DNA of 64,000 nucleotides from Aliarcobacter sp. (GCA_028689025.1 JAQTXA010000005.1:100955-164954); one strand, 5' to 3'; shown: positions 19,318-28,682, counted from the first letter of the stretch. Made by a program: numbers and translations. The notes: a model not told the origin generated them from the letters alone.

Positions 19318-20429
19318 ACTTTGGTATAAATGGAAGTTTTGGTGTAGCTGCTGCAAGACCAATAACAATAAGTTCTTCAACTCCAATTGGAATTGTTGCA
19401 ACTGCAGATGTGGGTGATTTTGGATTAATGAAATTTAACAATGCAGATGAAGGTTTGGAATATATTAAAAGTAAGAATATTGCTAATGGAACACTTGAAG
19501 CAGTATTAACAGGAATATCACTTCAAGCTGTAAATTGTCCATTAGTAGTATTTGTTTGTTTATTAAGCCAGGATGCAGCAATAAATAAAACAAATGTATT
19601 AGATGGATTAGATGAATTAAAGAAAGCAGACCCATTGACTGGAATTAATCTTAAAAATGGACTTATTATTGCACCTTTTTATTCAACTGATATTGAAGTT
19701 GCAGCCAAAATGGACAGCATTTCTACAAAATTATGGACAACAGGAATTACTGATAATTTTAGTGATGATGAAGCCGGTGTATCAGATTATGTAAGTAATT
19801 TTGGTAGTAAATATTTATTAATTGGTCATGGTAAATATAAGGCTGATGGGAAAATTATTCCATTTAGCGCACTTATGGCAGGACTTATTGCTTATCATGA
19901 TGGAAATACTACTTTTGGATGGTCTCAAAATCATTCAAACAGAATTGCATTAGGCGTAGCAGGAACTGAAAGAGTTATTGAATACCTGGAAGGTAGTGAT
20001 TGTGAAGCAAGAAGATTAAGACAAAAATCAGTATCTATGATTGTTAAAGATGTAGGTTGGAGAACTTACGGATTTGAAACAACAGACATTGATCCAATAT
20101 GGCAGTCTTTAGATAGAGTTAGAACTTTCCATAGACTTTTAGCTGCAATTATAACTGCTAGTAAATGGGCAAGAGATAGAGAGGCAGACCAACTTATTTG
20201 GGTAAAAAAATCTATAGTTGAATTTATGAATGAGCTAAAAGGAAATAGTGTAGTAATTGGTTTTGATGTTTATTTTGATTCTGAAAAAAATACTAAAGCA
20301 ACAGTAACTGCAGGTAAATTTTATTTAACTGTAAAAGTTCAAGATATGCCAAGTATTAGAGAATTAAATATAGAGTTAGTTTATGCAGATGATTGGGGTG
20401 ACACTCTAATCAATTATATTAATGGTTAA
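19308..20429 (+). CDS. Tail sheath protein (outer phage)
   Basis: Homologous to inner 47403..48605; 'ETTDIDPIWQSLDRVRTFHRL'; start set at ATG 19308 (AAGG upstream). Confidence 0.9.
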   Translation: MDLNFGINGSFGVAAARPITISSSTPIGIVATADVGDFGLMKFNNADEGLEYIKSKNIANGTLEAVLTGISLQAVNCPLVVFVCLLSQDAAINKTNVLDGLDELKKADPLTGINLKNGLIIAPFYSTDIEVAAKMDSISTKLWTTGITDNFSDDEAGVSDYVSNFGSKYLLIGHGKYKADGKIIPFSALMAGLIAYHDGNTTFGWSQNHSNRIALGVAGTERVIEYLEGSDCEARRLRQKSVSMIVKDVGWRTYGFETTDIDPIWQSLDRVRTFHRLLAAIITASKWARDREADQLIWVKKSIVEFMNELKGNSVVIGFDVYFDSEKNTKATVTAGKFYLTVKVQDMPSIRELNIELVYADDWGDTLINYING

Positions 20430-20440
20430 GGAGTTTTAAA

Positions 20441-20944
20441 ATGAGTAATTTACCACAAACAATGAGAGATATAAATATCTTTATTGATGGAATAGGACAT
20501 CTAGGTACAAGTGAAGAATTTGAATTACCAAAGATAAATCAAAAGAAGTTTTCACAGGAATTTGGTGGGTTTGAAAGAGAAGTTTTAACTGGTTCTTTTG
20601 AAAAGATGGAAGCAAATGTTACTTTAAATGAATATTCAGCAGCTGTTTTTACTGCAATGGCATTAGGTAATGTTACAGGCTTAGGAGTAAATTTAACTGT
20701 AAAAGGTTCTATTTTCCAAGATGGAAAAAGTAAACAGGCATTAGCAACTATTCAAGGGAACATAGATATTGATGACGGTTCTTGGAAAGCAAACGAGCAA
20801 GTAAAAAGAAAATTAAAAATTTCTGTAAATATGTATGCAATGGAAATAGATGGTAAACAAGCATGCCTATTTGATGTAAACCACATGATAGCAATTATTG
20901 ACGGTGTTGATTTTTTAGCAACACTTAGAAGCCATATACAATAA
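20441..20944 (+). CDS. Major tail tube protein (outer phage)
   Basis: 167 aa; homologous to inner 48618..49124. Confidence 0.88.
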   Translation: MSNLPQTMRDINIFIDGIGHLGTSEEFELPKINQKKFSQEFGGFEREVLTGSFEKMEANVTLNEYSAAVFTAMALGNVTGLGVNLTVKGSIFQDGKSKQALATIQGNIDIDDGSWKANEQVKRKLKISVNMYAMEIDGKQACLFDVNHMIAIIDGVDFLATLRSHIQ

Positions 20945-20948
20945 AAAG

Positions 20949-20953
20949 GTAAA
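20949..20953. repeat. Target site duplication GTAAA (left copy)
   Basis: GTAAA abuts 5'-TGTAAGGGGG; identical GTAAA at 54820-54824 after ...TTTTACA-3'. Confidence 0.88.
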
Positions 20954-20979
20954 TGTAAGGGGGTAGATGAAATGATAGT
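20954..20979 (+). repeat. Left terminal inverted repeat of Mu-like phage
   Basis: TGTAA...GG.T...TGAAATGATAGT, mirrored at 54794-54819. Confidence 0.88.
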
Positions 20980-21269
20980 GCCAAATATTTTGCGCTTACC
21001 TTTTTGAAGCCCCATTTTTAGGGCGTTTGTTTGAAGTTGTAGTTTATTTCATCTGCAAATTTTAGGACGCTTTTTTTCCTACCACTCCCAAAAGCCGTTT
21101 ATTTCTCCCAAAAGCCCACTCAAAAGCGATACTTTTTCCAATGTATAAAGAGCCTTTAAACGCCGTATAAAGCGATTTTAAACGGTATTTTATAGCTCAT
21201 CCCGCCGTGATGGAAAATAGGCGGAATTTTAGAGCGTGTGATGAGGTGATGTGAAATTGCAAAAAGTAG

Positions 21270-21338
21270 AGAAACGAACATACTATTTTTAAGAAACGAA
21301 CATTTTAAAAAGAGAAACGAACATTGAGAAACGAACAT
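21270..21338 (+). promoter_or_regulatory. Four direct repeats AGAAACGAACAT near left end (transposase or repressor binding array)
   Basis: Copies at 21270-21281, 21292-21303, 21313-21324, 21327-21338. Confidence 0.7.
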
Positions 21339-21355
21339 TTCACCGTTTAAAATTT

Positions 21356-22009
21356 TTATCGACAAAGTGACTCGCACGGAGTACCGTCTTTGTCTTTGTC
21401 AAGAGCAGACACGCCACACTCCTCAAGATAAAATCTCGCCTCGGCACATGTTGTCATTTGCTTACATGTACGCTTTGAGCCACACTCTTTTTTTGATGAG
21501 GTCTTTTGAGCTGTCGGCTTTGAGTCTTGTTTGGCTGATTTTTTGCCTTTGCGGTACTCCCACGGAGGTGTCGTCTCCGACATACTCCATAAACCCTCTT
21601 TTGACGCTTTTGCCTCTGCCTCTGCTTTGAAGTATCGCTGGTCTGATGCGTACTGACGATAAACCCATGCTAAGCCCTCTTTGACTTGCTGAAGATTTGC
21701 CTCGGTTCCCTCACAATATACAATCGCAACGCTTCTTTGGTATCTGTCTGTCGTTTCGACTTTGGCTTTGGCTTCTTTGCCGTAGCACATTCGGGAGAGG
21801 CTTTGTTTTGATGCACTGCCAAAGTCTTGAGTGCTTTCGGGTGCGTCTATCTGAGCGAGACGGATTTTGTGTTGTGTCTTTGAGCTGTCGAGAATGGTGA
21901 GCGTGTCGCCGTCGTGAACTCCGACAACCTTGCCGGTGATGTCTGCTCCATATAAAGATGAAAGAAGAGCTACGAAAAGCAGTGTTTTAGAAAGGACGGA
22001 ATTTTGCAC
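21356..22009 (-). CDS. Secreted staphylococcal-nuclease-like protein with Excalibur-like C-terminus
   Basis: 217 aa; signal-like N-terminus; 'VHDGDTLTI...IRLAQIDAPE...DRYQRSVAIVYCEG'; C-terminal 'CAEARFYLEECGVSALDKDKDGTPCESLC'. Confidence 0.88.
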   Translation of the reverse strand: MQNSVLSKTLLFVALLSSLYGADITGKVVGVHDGDTLTILDSSKTQHKIRLAQIDAPESTQDFGSASKQSLSRMCYGKEAKAKVETTDRYQRSVAIVYCEGTEANLQQVKEGLAWVYRQYASDQRYFKAEAEAKASKEGLWSMSETTPPWEYRKGKKSAKQDSKPTAQKTSSKKECGSKRTCKQMTTCAEARFYLEECGVSALDKDKDGTPCESLCR

Positions 22010-22652
22010 GGACGACTCCTATTATATTAATGTATTGAAGCTCATCATCTTTGAGCATGATGTCTTCGTAGCTTTTGTTTGTTGAGATGAGCTTGACCCA
22101 TTTTTGGAACGGGTCACGGAGGAGTCTTTTGACATAGACTTCGCCGTTGACATTTGCGATCACTATCTCATTATTTCTTGCTTCATCGGTACGCTCGACG
22201 ATGACATACTCTCCGTTTGATATGAACGGCTCCATGCTGTCGCCTTGGACTCCTATGATGTCAAGATTTTTAAAGACCTTGAGTCCGAGGATATTTGAGA
22301 GGAATGAGCGGCTTATCTCAAGCGGCTCCGGTAGCTCATCGCCATTGATGTAACCATAGCCAGCGGCAGCAGTAGTATCGTGGTAAAAGTTTATTGTAAC
22401 GATGTCGCTACTGTAGCTTTTAATCATATTTTTATGCTCATTTACATCAGGCTCTTTGCCCGTCAATAGATATTCAAGAGAGATACCTTCATTTTTTGAA
22501 AGTAAGTCAAGTCTCTTTGTTGGTATGTTGTCTCTATTCTTCCAAGTGTCGAGCGTGCCGTATGGTATGCCCCACTTCTCGCATAGTTCCTTATCCGTAA
22601 AAACGCCAAAATGCTTTCTTATCCTCTCAAGGATACTTTCAATTCTTTTCAT
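21987..22652 (-). CDS. S24-family (LexA/cI-type) phage repressor with N-terminal HTH
   Basis: 221 aa; 'IIGVQGDSMEPFISNGEYVIVER...NVNGEVYVKRLL'. Confidence 0.9.
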   Translation of the reverse strand: MKRIESILERIRKHFGVFTDKELCEKWGIPYGTLDTWKNRDNIPTKRLDLLSKNEGISLEYLLTGKEPDVNEHKNMIKSYSSDIVTINFYHDTTAAAGYGYINGDELPEPLEISRSFLSNILGLKVFKNLDIIGVQGDSMEPFISNGEYVIVERTDEARNNEIVIANVNGEVYVKRLLRDPFQKWVKLISTNKSYEDIMLKDDELQYINIIGVVRAKFRPF

Positions 22653-22668
22653 TTTCCCTCCAAACTAC

Positions 22669-22697
22669 TTGACAATACTTTCAAAACACATTATAAT
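22669..22697 (+). promoter_or_regulatory. Consensus sigma70 promoter, candidate early promoter of Mu-like phage
   Basis: TTGACA-17 bp-TATAAT, divergent from repressor. Confidence 0.75.
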
Positions 22698-22998
22698 TAC
22701 TGCAATATATGAGGCAATTATATCAGAAATGACAGTAATTTCCTCTAAATATTGTGTTTTTTTACAATCTGCGGTGTGCTTATGCTTAAAACTACGACCA
22801 GCACCGCCATTTTTGAATGTAAATACTTTCAAAAATGATGTCAAAAGATTAGGACTGGGGATAGAGTGCCTAATTGCCGATGCCCACACTAAAGCCGCTC
22901 CTTTATGGGCAGCTTCACTGTGGACATCTGTTTGCTCCAAAACCTCCATTTGTGGGCGGTTTTGGTGTGAATAAAACACACACGAAAGGATAAGAGAG

Positions 22999-23277
22999 AT
23001 GAAAGAAATGCCGGACATGAGACAGTATTTTATTGATAACTGCATCAATTTTGCGGCTTTTGCACGAAAACACGAACTCGACGAAACGATACTCTCAAAA
23101 GTGCTCAGCGGAAAGCTGAAAGGTGAGAGAGACCGTGGAGGCGAAGACGGACGAACTGCAAAAGTAGTCAAGGTTCTTTGGGAACTTGGGATTTGGAAAG
23201 GCGAGAAGCCGAAAATATTACAAAAAATCGAAAATGACGAGCGGGGGGGGGTAACACCTCTAACGCACTCTAACTAA
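22999..23277 (+). CDS. Ner-position regulator (small HTH-like protein) with poly-G tract near 3' end
   Basis: 92 aa directly upstream of MuA; G9 at 23243-23251. Confidence 0.6.
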   Translation: MKEMPDMRQYFIDNCINFAAFARKHELDETILSKVLSGKLKGERDRGGEDGRTAKVVKVLWELGIWKGEKPKILQKIENDERGGVTPLTHSN

Positions 23278-23290
23278 AGGAGCGTTGCCC

Positions 23291-25360
23291 ATGTATGTAG
23301 AAACGAAAATCGCATCGGTAGTGTATGGAGTAACTGAGAGGGCTTTGCAAAATGCCGTCAAAAGAGACTCCGACAAATACAACTATCGCTACATCGACGG
23401 TGTGGGCAGAGGCGGCAAAAAACTACTTATTAAAGTTGACGAGGTCGAGCTTGCAGTCGCAATCGACAAAGGCGAACTTGAGGAGTCAATCACTATTTAT
23501 GAAGAGCTGCCCGAGGGCGGTCTTGGAGAGGTAGCTTGGAATGACTTTAACGGCGAACCAAAAGAGATAAGCGTCAAGGAAGAGCCGGAGATAAAAACGG
23601 CAAAACCTAAAGCAGACAAAGAGGTCAAATACTTTGAGCTTGACGAAGAGCAAAAGCGAGAGGCTACTGAGCGTCTGCGAATACTCAAAGACTGGGATGA
23701 GTACAGAAAAGAGGGAGTGGCGACCTCGAAATTTTGCGATAACAAAAACCGCTTCGATCCTACACTAAAGCTAAGCGAGCAAAAGCTGTATCGCTGGCAG
23801 AGAGACTATAAAGAAAAAGGGATTGTCGGCTTGGCTGATATGAGAGGCAAGGCAAGAGCGGGTAAGACAACGCTCAAGCCTTGGATGCAAGACTTTGTGT
23901 TAGCACAATTCAGAGCCTTTGGAGCCGGAGGTATCAACTATCTCCAGTTATGGGATGCGTTGCATGAGGAGGCAGCTCGCAAAGGCGAGTGCGATTATAT
24001 CAAGTTCATCAAAAAAGAGCAAAAGCCTCTTTGCGACTACGGCACCATCAAACGCTTTATTGACAACTACTATAAAAACAATCGGCTTGAGTATGTGATG
24101 GTCACGCTGGGCGAAGACAAAGCGAAAAGCTACTTGCAACCTGCAATGGGCAATCAAAAAGAGCTCATCATCAGACGCAATCAGTGCTGGCAAGTTGACT
24201 CATCGCCTCTTGACGCAATGGTACGAGATGGAGATAACGGGACTGCCTTTAGACCAAACATCCTCTCAATCGTGGATGTGTTCAGCGGTCGAAGCGTGAT
24301 GAGCTTAGAGCGAACATCAAACGCTCTCTCACTTGTCCGCTTGCTATGGAAAGCGTTGGAGAAATTTGGAAAGCCTGAGTACATCAAAGGTGACAACGGA
24401 AAAGACTATCTATCCAAACAGTTTCAAGAGCTGCTGAGCGGTCTTGGTATCGACTACGACAGAGCGATTGCTTATGCCGGTGATGAGAAAGGATTTGTTG
24501 AGAGACACTTCCGAACGGTTCAGCATAGCGGTATCAGCTTTACACCAGGATACATCGGAAACAGCTTGGCAAAGCGTGAGATGATAGAGCAGAGAACGCC
24601 AAAGCGAGACCGAAAAGCAAAAGACCAATTTGGGAATGTGAAAAAGACAAACCAGCTGCACCTTTTGACATTCGAGCAAATGAAGATGAGGCTTGACACT
24701 GAGGTTGCCAAATGGGACATCATGCGTATCAGACGCAAAAATGAGTCTCCGATGGATAGATGGAACTCGGACGATACGGCAATCAGAAAAGTCGCTTACG
24801 AAGAGTTCATCTTGTATGCGGGTAGAGCCGACATCAGAACGGTCGCTAAAAAAGGTATCGAATACGAAGCGTTGCGCTTTGTTGGAGACTCACTGCCTCC
24901 GGTCGGTACCAAAGTGGTATGCAGAGCAAACATCGACAACGCTCAAGAGATATTTGTTTTCTCGCTCACTGGAGATTTTATCTGCCGAGCCTACGACAAA
25001 GAGATTGCTCTTATGTCAGCAGAGCAGTACAAGGCGGTCAAAAAGGTTTTCAAAGAGGAGATGCGTCAAGTCAGAGGCGTTATCAAATCAGCGGAGTTCA
25101 GTGCATTTACACGGCTTGCAATCGAGGAGGACTTCGAGCGTATGCTGGAGGAGCACAAAGAGTCGCTTAAACCTCAGAAAATAGAAGCGGTCAATAGTGA
25201 TGTCGTCGCAGATGTCAGAGAGAAGCTTCGAGAGCAAAGAGAGGTTGACAGCATAAAAGAGCGTGTCTTTGACATAGACTCAATGATGATGCCAAACAGC
25301 GAAAAGCGAAACAAGCTGAGCTGGGACAGCGTCATCGAGCGAGCGGTCAATTGGAGTTGA
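23291..25360 (+). CDS. Mu-type transposase A (DDE integrase)
   Basis: about 690 aa; 'RRNQCWQVDSSPLDAMV...NILSIVDVFSGRSVMSL...IKGDNGKDYLSKQFQELLSGLGID'; ATG 23291 (TTG 23285 also possible). Confidence 0.95.
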   Translation: MYVETKIASVVYGVTERALQNAVKRDSDKYNYRYIDGVGRGGKKLLIKVDEVELAVAIDKGELEESITIYEELPEGGLGEVAWNDFNGEPKEISVKEEPEIKTAKPKADKEVKYFELDEEQKREATERLRILKDWDEYRKEGVATSKFCDNKNRFDPTLKLSEQKLYRWQRDYKEKGIVGLADMRGKARAGKTTLKPWMQDFVLAQFRAFGAGGINYLQLWDALHEEAARKGECDYIKFIKKEQKPLCDYGTIKRFIDNYYKNNRLEYVMVTLGEDKAKSYLQPAMGNQKELIIRRNQCWQVDSSPLDAMVRDGDNGTAFRPNILSIVDVFSGRSVMSLERTSNALSLVRLLWKALEKFGKPEYIKGDNGKDYLSKQFQELLSGLGIDYDRAIAYAGDEKGFVERHFRTVQHSGISFTPGYIGNSLAKREMIEQRTPKRDRKAKDQFGNVKKTNQLHLLTFEQMKMRLDTEVAKWDIMRIRRKNESPMDRWNSDDTAIRKVAYEEFILYAGRADIRTVAKKGIEYEALRFVGDSLPPVGTKVVCRANIDNAQEIFVFSLTGDFICRAYDKEIALMSAEQYKAVKKVFKEEMRQVRGVIKSAEFSAFTRLAIEEDFERMLEEHKESLKPQKIEAVNSDVVADVREKLREQREVDSIKERVFDIDSMMMPNSEKRNKLSWDSVIERAVNWS

Positions 25361-25418
25361 ATTAACAGACTCTCCCATGGGAGGGTCGCTTAATCCAACA
25401 ATAAAAAGGAGAAAGATT

Positions 25419-26357
25419 ATGGATTTACAAAGTCAGATTTTGGAGTTTTTAGAAGCTCAGGGGATTAGTCAAAATAGGTTCGCAAAGACAATCGGAGTTA
25501 ATCCGGCTTATTTGAGTGGGTATATGCAGCAAGGAGATGATTACCAGTACAAAGATAAAGTCATCGCCCCTGCTAAAACATACATCGCAAATTATATCGA
25601 AAAGACAAGTAAAAGAAAAGAGGCAGAGCTTGAATTTGTGATGACAAGAGACGCAAAAAGCGTCTTTGCGGTTATCGAATGGGCGGTGATGGATGAGGAT
25701 ATGGCGGTCATCGTAGGTAAAGCCGGAACGGGCAAGAGTCGAACGCTCAGGGAGTTTGCAAAAAATCATCCTGAGTCCATCTTGATTGAAGCAACCATCA
25801 GCACCACGGCAAGAGACCTTTTCAAAAAGATTGCTGAGCTGCTTGGCTCTCAATACAAAGGAAGCCTCGACCTAACGGTGCGAGAGTGCGCTTCGATACT
25901 TCAAAAAAGCGAGAAGTTTATCATCATCGATGAGGCAGAGCACTTGCCTTATCGGGCTTTGGAGCTGCTTCGACGGATGTATGACTTCTCAAAGAGTCCT
26001 TTGATACTTGCCGGAACCAAAAAGCTCATCAAAAACCTCACCGGTGGCGAGAGTGATTATGACGAATATGAGCAGCTCAGCTCAAGAGTCGGTGGCAAGT
26101 GGATACTTCAAGGGCTCACTTATGCCAAAGAGAGCGAGGGCAAAGTCGTTGAGATAGACGATGACCTCAAGGCGGTCTGCAAGCTCTTTGGAATAAACGA
26201 CATTGCGACAGCGAAAACAATCAAACAGTTCACAAAAGGGAACTTCAGAAAAACAGAAAAGCTGCTCAAGCGTTCTGAGAGACTGGCAAAAAGCTACGGC
26301 ACGGAGATCACAAAAGATGTTATCGAGACTGCGGTCGAGATGTTACTGCTGAGATAG
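25419..26357 (+). CDS. MuB-like AAA ATPase target activator
   Basis: Walker A 'VGKAGTGKSRTL', 'IIIDEAEHL', N-terminal HTH; SD AAGGAG before ATG 25419. Confidence 0.92.
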   Translation: MDLQSQILEFLEAQGISQNRFAKTIGVNPAYLSGYMQQGDDYQYKDKVIAPAKTYIANYIEKTSKRKEAELEFVMTRDAKSVFAVIEWAVMDEDMAVIVGKAGTGKSRTLREFAKNHPESILIEATISTTARDLFKKIAELLGSQYKGSLDLTVRECASILQKSEKFIIIDEAEHLPYRALELLRRMYDFSKSPLILAGTKKLIKNLTGGESDYDEYEQLSSRVGGKWILQGLTYAKESEGKVVEIDDDLKAVCKLFGINDIATAKTIKQFTKGNFRKTEKLLKRSERLAKSYGTEITKDVIETAVEMLLLR

Positions 26358-26366
26358 GAGGCGAAT

Positions 26367-26591
26367 ATGTTGTTTGTAGGCGTTGATAAGGACGGAGTGA
26401 CTCACATGGTTATGACTGACGACTGGAAGGTACTCGAAGAGTTTGCCGGAATGGTTGAGAGGTACGAATTTGTTGCGGGGGGGGGGGTCGAGATGTTTGA
26501 GCTTATAGGAACTGGCATAGGAAGCTTTGTGCTTGGATGGCTTGGCTGTGAAATATGGATGGAATACAAAAAGAGAGGTAGATGGAAATGA
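26367..26591 (+). CDS. Small putative membrane protein with in-frame G11 tract (candidate phase-variable)
   Basis: 74 aa; G11 at 26477-26487; 'LIGTGIGSFVLGWLGCEIW' TM-like. Confidence 0.6.
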   Translation: MLFVGVDKDGVTHMVMTDDWKVLEEFAGMVERYEFVAGGGVEMFELIGTGIGSFVLGWLGCEIWMEYKKRGRWK

Positions 26592-26791
26592 CTGCGACAC
26601 GACTTGGAAACGACACTTTGTGCCTCAATGAGGGGAAGTTTATTGTCTCTTTGAGCGTTGATGAAGCCAAAGAGCTTGCACGACAACTGGTTAGAGAGAC
26701 CGGAATGCCTATCTCCGAGCTGTTAAGACAACACACCGGAGGAGACCAGGCGAGAAAGCTGCGAGCGATTGCGGCTTATGGGGATAAATGA
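26582..26791 (+). CDS. Hypothetical phage protein
   Basis: 69 aa ORF in early operon. Confidence 0.4.
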   Translation: MEMTATRLGNDTLCLNEGKFIVSLSVDEAKELARQLVRETGMPISELLRQHTGGDQARKLRAIAAYGDK

Positions 26792-26800
26792 AGCGTTGCT

Positions 26801-26822
26801 AAAGACCGTCACGGCGGTCTTT
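26801..26822 (+). terminator. Hairpin, possible terminator
   Basis: AAAGACCG-TCACGG-CGGTCTTT. Confidence 0.5.
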
Positions 26823-26862
26823 ATGGAGTGCTTACACTCACAAAATAGGAAAAAGGAGAGCA

Positions 26863-26979
26863 ATGTCAATCAGGATTATACGAAAAAACAAAGATAACTT
26901 GCCGGTCGCATTGAAATATGGCTTTGTGTGCAAGAAGTCATTTTGTGACAAGCATCAACTTTCGGGAGAAAGGAAATGA
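26863..26979 (+). CDS. Small hypothetical protein (38 aa)
   Basis: ATG after AAAGGAGAGC; MSIRIIRKNKDNLPVALKYGFVCKKSFCDKHQLSGERK. Confidence 0.35.
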   Translation: MSIRIIRKNKDNLPVALKYGFVCKKSFCDKHQLSGERK

Positions 26980-27164
26980 TGAAGTTTGGCGCAATATCTG
27001 CCGCAGTCATGGCGGCATTAGGTTTTGGAGCAAGAGTCGCAGAGACTCCGACACTCAAAACGCAAAAGAGTTTTGGACTTTCAAAGGCACCGGTAACAAA
27101 AGGCAAACGCCATAAGAGTCAAAAAATCAGGTCAAACAGACGCAAAGCAAAGATGAGGAGCTGA
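26976..27164 (+). CDS. Small hypothetical phage protein
   Basis: 62 aa ORF with SD AGAAAGG. Confidence 0.35.
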   Translation: MMKFGAISAAVMAALGFGARVAETPTLKTQKSFGLSKAPVTKGKRHKSQKIRSNRRKAKMRS

Positions 27165-27165
27165 G

Positions 27166-27384
27166 ATGGATTTGATAAAGCTTGAAGCCAAAGTGCTTGA
27201 GATGGTCGGCAGACCTTTTACCGTATCGACACAATCGCTTTTCAAAAACAAGCGACTGTTTTTGAGAGTTGAGCCTGAGGGTGATGCCGAGTCGATTGAC
27301 TTTGTGATCTACGGTGAGAAGTGGGAGCAAATAGAGGTGGAGTTCTTTGAAGAGCTCGAAAAACAAATCAAACCTAAGGAGTGA
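27166..27384 (+). CDS. Hypothetical phage protein
   Basis: 72 aa ORF in early operon. Confidence 0.4.
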   Translation: MDLIKLEAKVLEMVGRPFTVSTQSLFKNKRLFLRVEPEGDAESIDFVIYGEKWEQIEVEFFEELEKQIKPKE

Positions 27385-27386
27385 GA

Positions 27387-28007
27387 ATGGCTTTAACGGA
27401 TGAAAAAGGATGGTGGCTCAACAATCGTGGCGAGTCAGTACACAAAGACCTTGTAAGAGTCAACGAACAATTGAGAGATGAGATGGTTGAGGGGCTTATT
27501 GGTGATGCAAGACAAATATCAAAAAGTATCTTGGATTTTAAAGGATATTCGGCTGAAAAAATAGACAGCTATTTTGGGCTTTTGCTTCAAAATTACGGGA
27601 TAGACGAAAAGGCAAAAACCAAAAAAGGAAATATCACTCTTGAGAACTTTTCAGGGACAAAACGAGTCGAAGTTCGTGTCTCAGAGACGCTTCATTTTGA
27701 TGAAAAGATACAAATTGCAAAGCTCAAAATAGATGAGTATTTGATGGATGTAACAAAAGACTCTCTTCCCGAAATAATTACCTTAATTACAAGGGCGTTT
27801 GAAGTTGACAAAGAGGGGAATATTGACTCTAAAAAGATTTTTGCTTTGAAGAGCTACGACATCAAAGACCCTAGATGGGTTGAAGCAATGGAGATCATCG
27901 ATGAGAGTAAAAAAATAGCATACACAAAAAGCTATATCAGGTTTTATACAAGAGAGAATATCGAAGATGCGTGGAAGCTGATACCTATTGACATGGCGGC
28001 AGTGTAA
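27387..28007 (+). CDS. DUF3164 family Mu-like phage protein
   Basis: 'MALTDEKGWWLNNRGESVHKDLVRVNEQLRDEMVEGLI' typical of DUF3164. Confidence 0.75.
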   Translation: MALTDEKGWWLNNRGESVHKDLVRVNEQLRDEMVEGLIGDARQISKSILDFKGYSAEKIDSYFGLLLQNYGIDEKAKTKKGNITLENFSGTKRVEVRVSETLHFDEKIQIAKLKIDEYLMDVTKDSLPEIITLITRAFEVDKEGNIDSKKIFALKSYDIKDPRWVEAMEIIDESKKIAYTKSYIRFYTRENIEDAWKLIPIDMAAV

Positions 28008-28039
28008 TAAAAAAATTATCATAAAAAAAGGAGTTAAAA

Positions 28040-28465
28040 ATGCCAAAGTTTGGAGAAACATCAAGGAGTCGTCTTGACACATGTCACCCCGATTTGCAAA
28101 GAATTTGCGAGAGAGTTATTACGGTGTTTGATTTTAGCGTCCTTGAGGGCGAAAGAACATTAGAGCTACAACAAAAGTATTTCAAAGAGGGTAAGAGCAA
28201 GCTTGACGGTGTCAACCAAAAGAGCAAACATCAAAGCAAGCCGAGCAACGCCGTTGACATTGCTCCTTATCCGATTGATTTCAACGAAAAAGAGAAAGCC
28301 CGAGCACGGTTCTATCATCTTGCCGGTTATATGTTTATGGCGGCAGCTCAGCTCAAAGCCGAGGGTGTTATCACCCATGAGCTCAGATGGGGCGGTGACT
28401 GGGACAGCGACAAAGATTTTGCAGACCAAAACTTTGACGACTTACCACACTTCGAGCTTGCATAA
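28040..28465 (+). CDS. M15-like peptidoglycan peptidase (endolysin)
   Basis: 141 aa; 'DFSVLEGERTLELQQ...HQSKPSNAVDIAPYP...HELRWGGDWD...LPHFEL' (HxxxxAxD, HxE-type motifs). Confidence 0.85.
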   Translation: MPKFGETSRSRLDTCHPDLQRICERVITVFDFSVLEGERTLELQQKYFKEGKSKLDGVNQKSKHQSKPSNAVDIAPYPIDFNEKEKARARFYHLAGYMFMAAAQLKAEGVITHELRWGGDWDSDKDFADQNFDDLPHFELA

Positions 28466-28476
28466 TAAGTTTAAAA

Positions 28477-28502
28477 GCCCGTTTAACACTGTTTAAACGG
28501 GC
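28477..28502. terminator. Hairpin, possible terminator
   Basis: GCCCGTTTAA-CACTGT-TTAAACGGGC. Confidence 0.55.
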
Positions 28503-28682
28503 ATTAAAACGCTTTTTAAAGTCTCCAAATTGCTTGGCGACTTTCAAGATCGTTTATAGGAGAGAGAATGGATTTAGGAAAACCGAACGCAAGATTTTTA
28601 ACCGCAAAAGAAAAGGCGGCTCTTTGGAGAGCTCTCAAGGACGGCAAAGCAAAAGTGATCCCTATCAAACAAAGGAGACCAC

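Noticed and set aside
22456-23171. ORFs 22456..22974 (+) and 22665..23171 (-)
   Set aside because: Overlap the repressor, promoter and leader or antisense to the regulator; low-complexity translations without family features.
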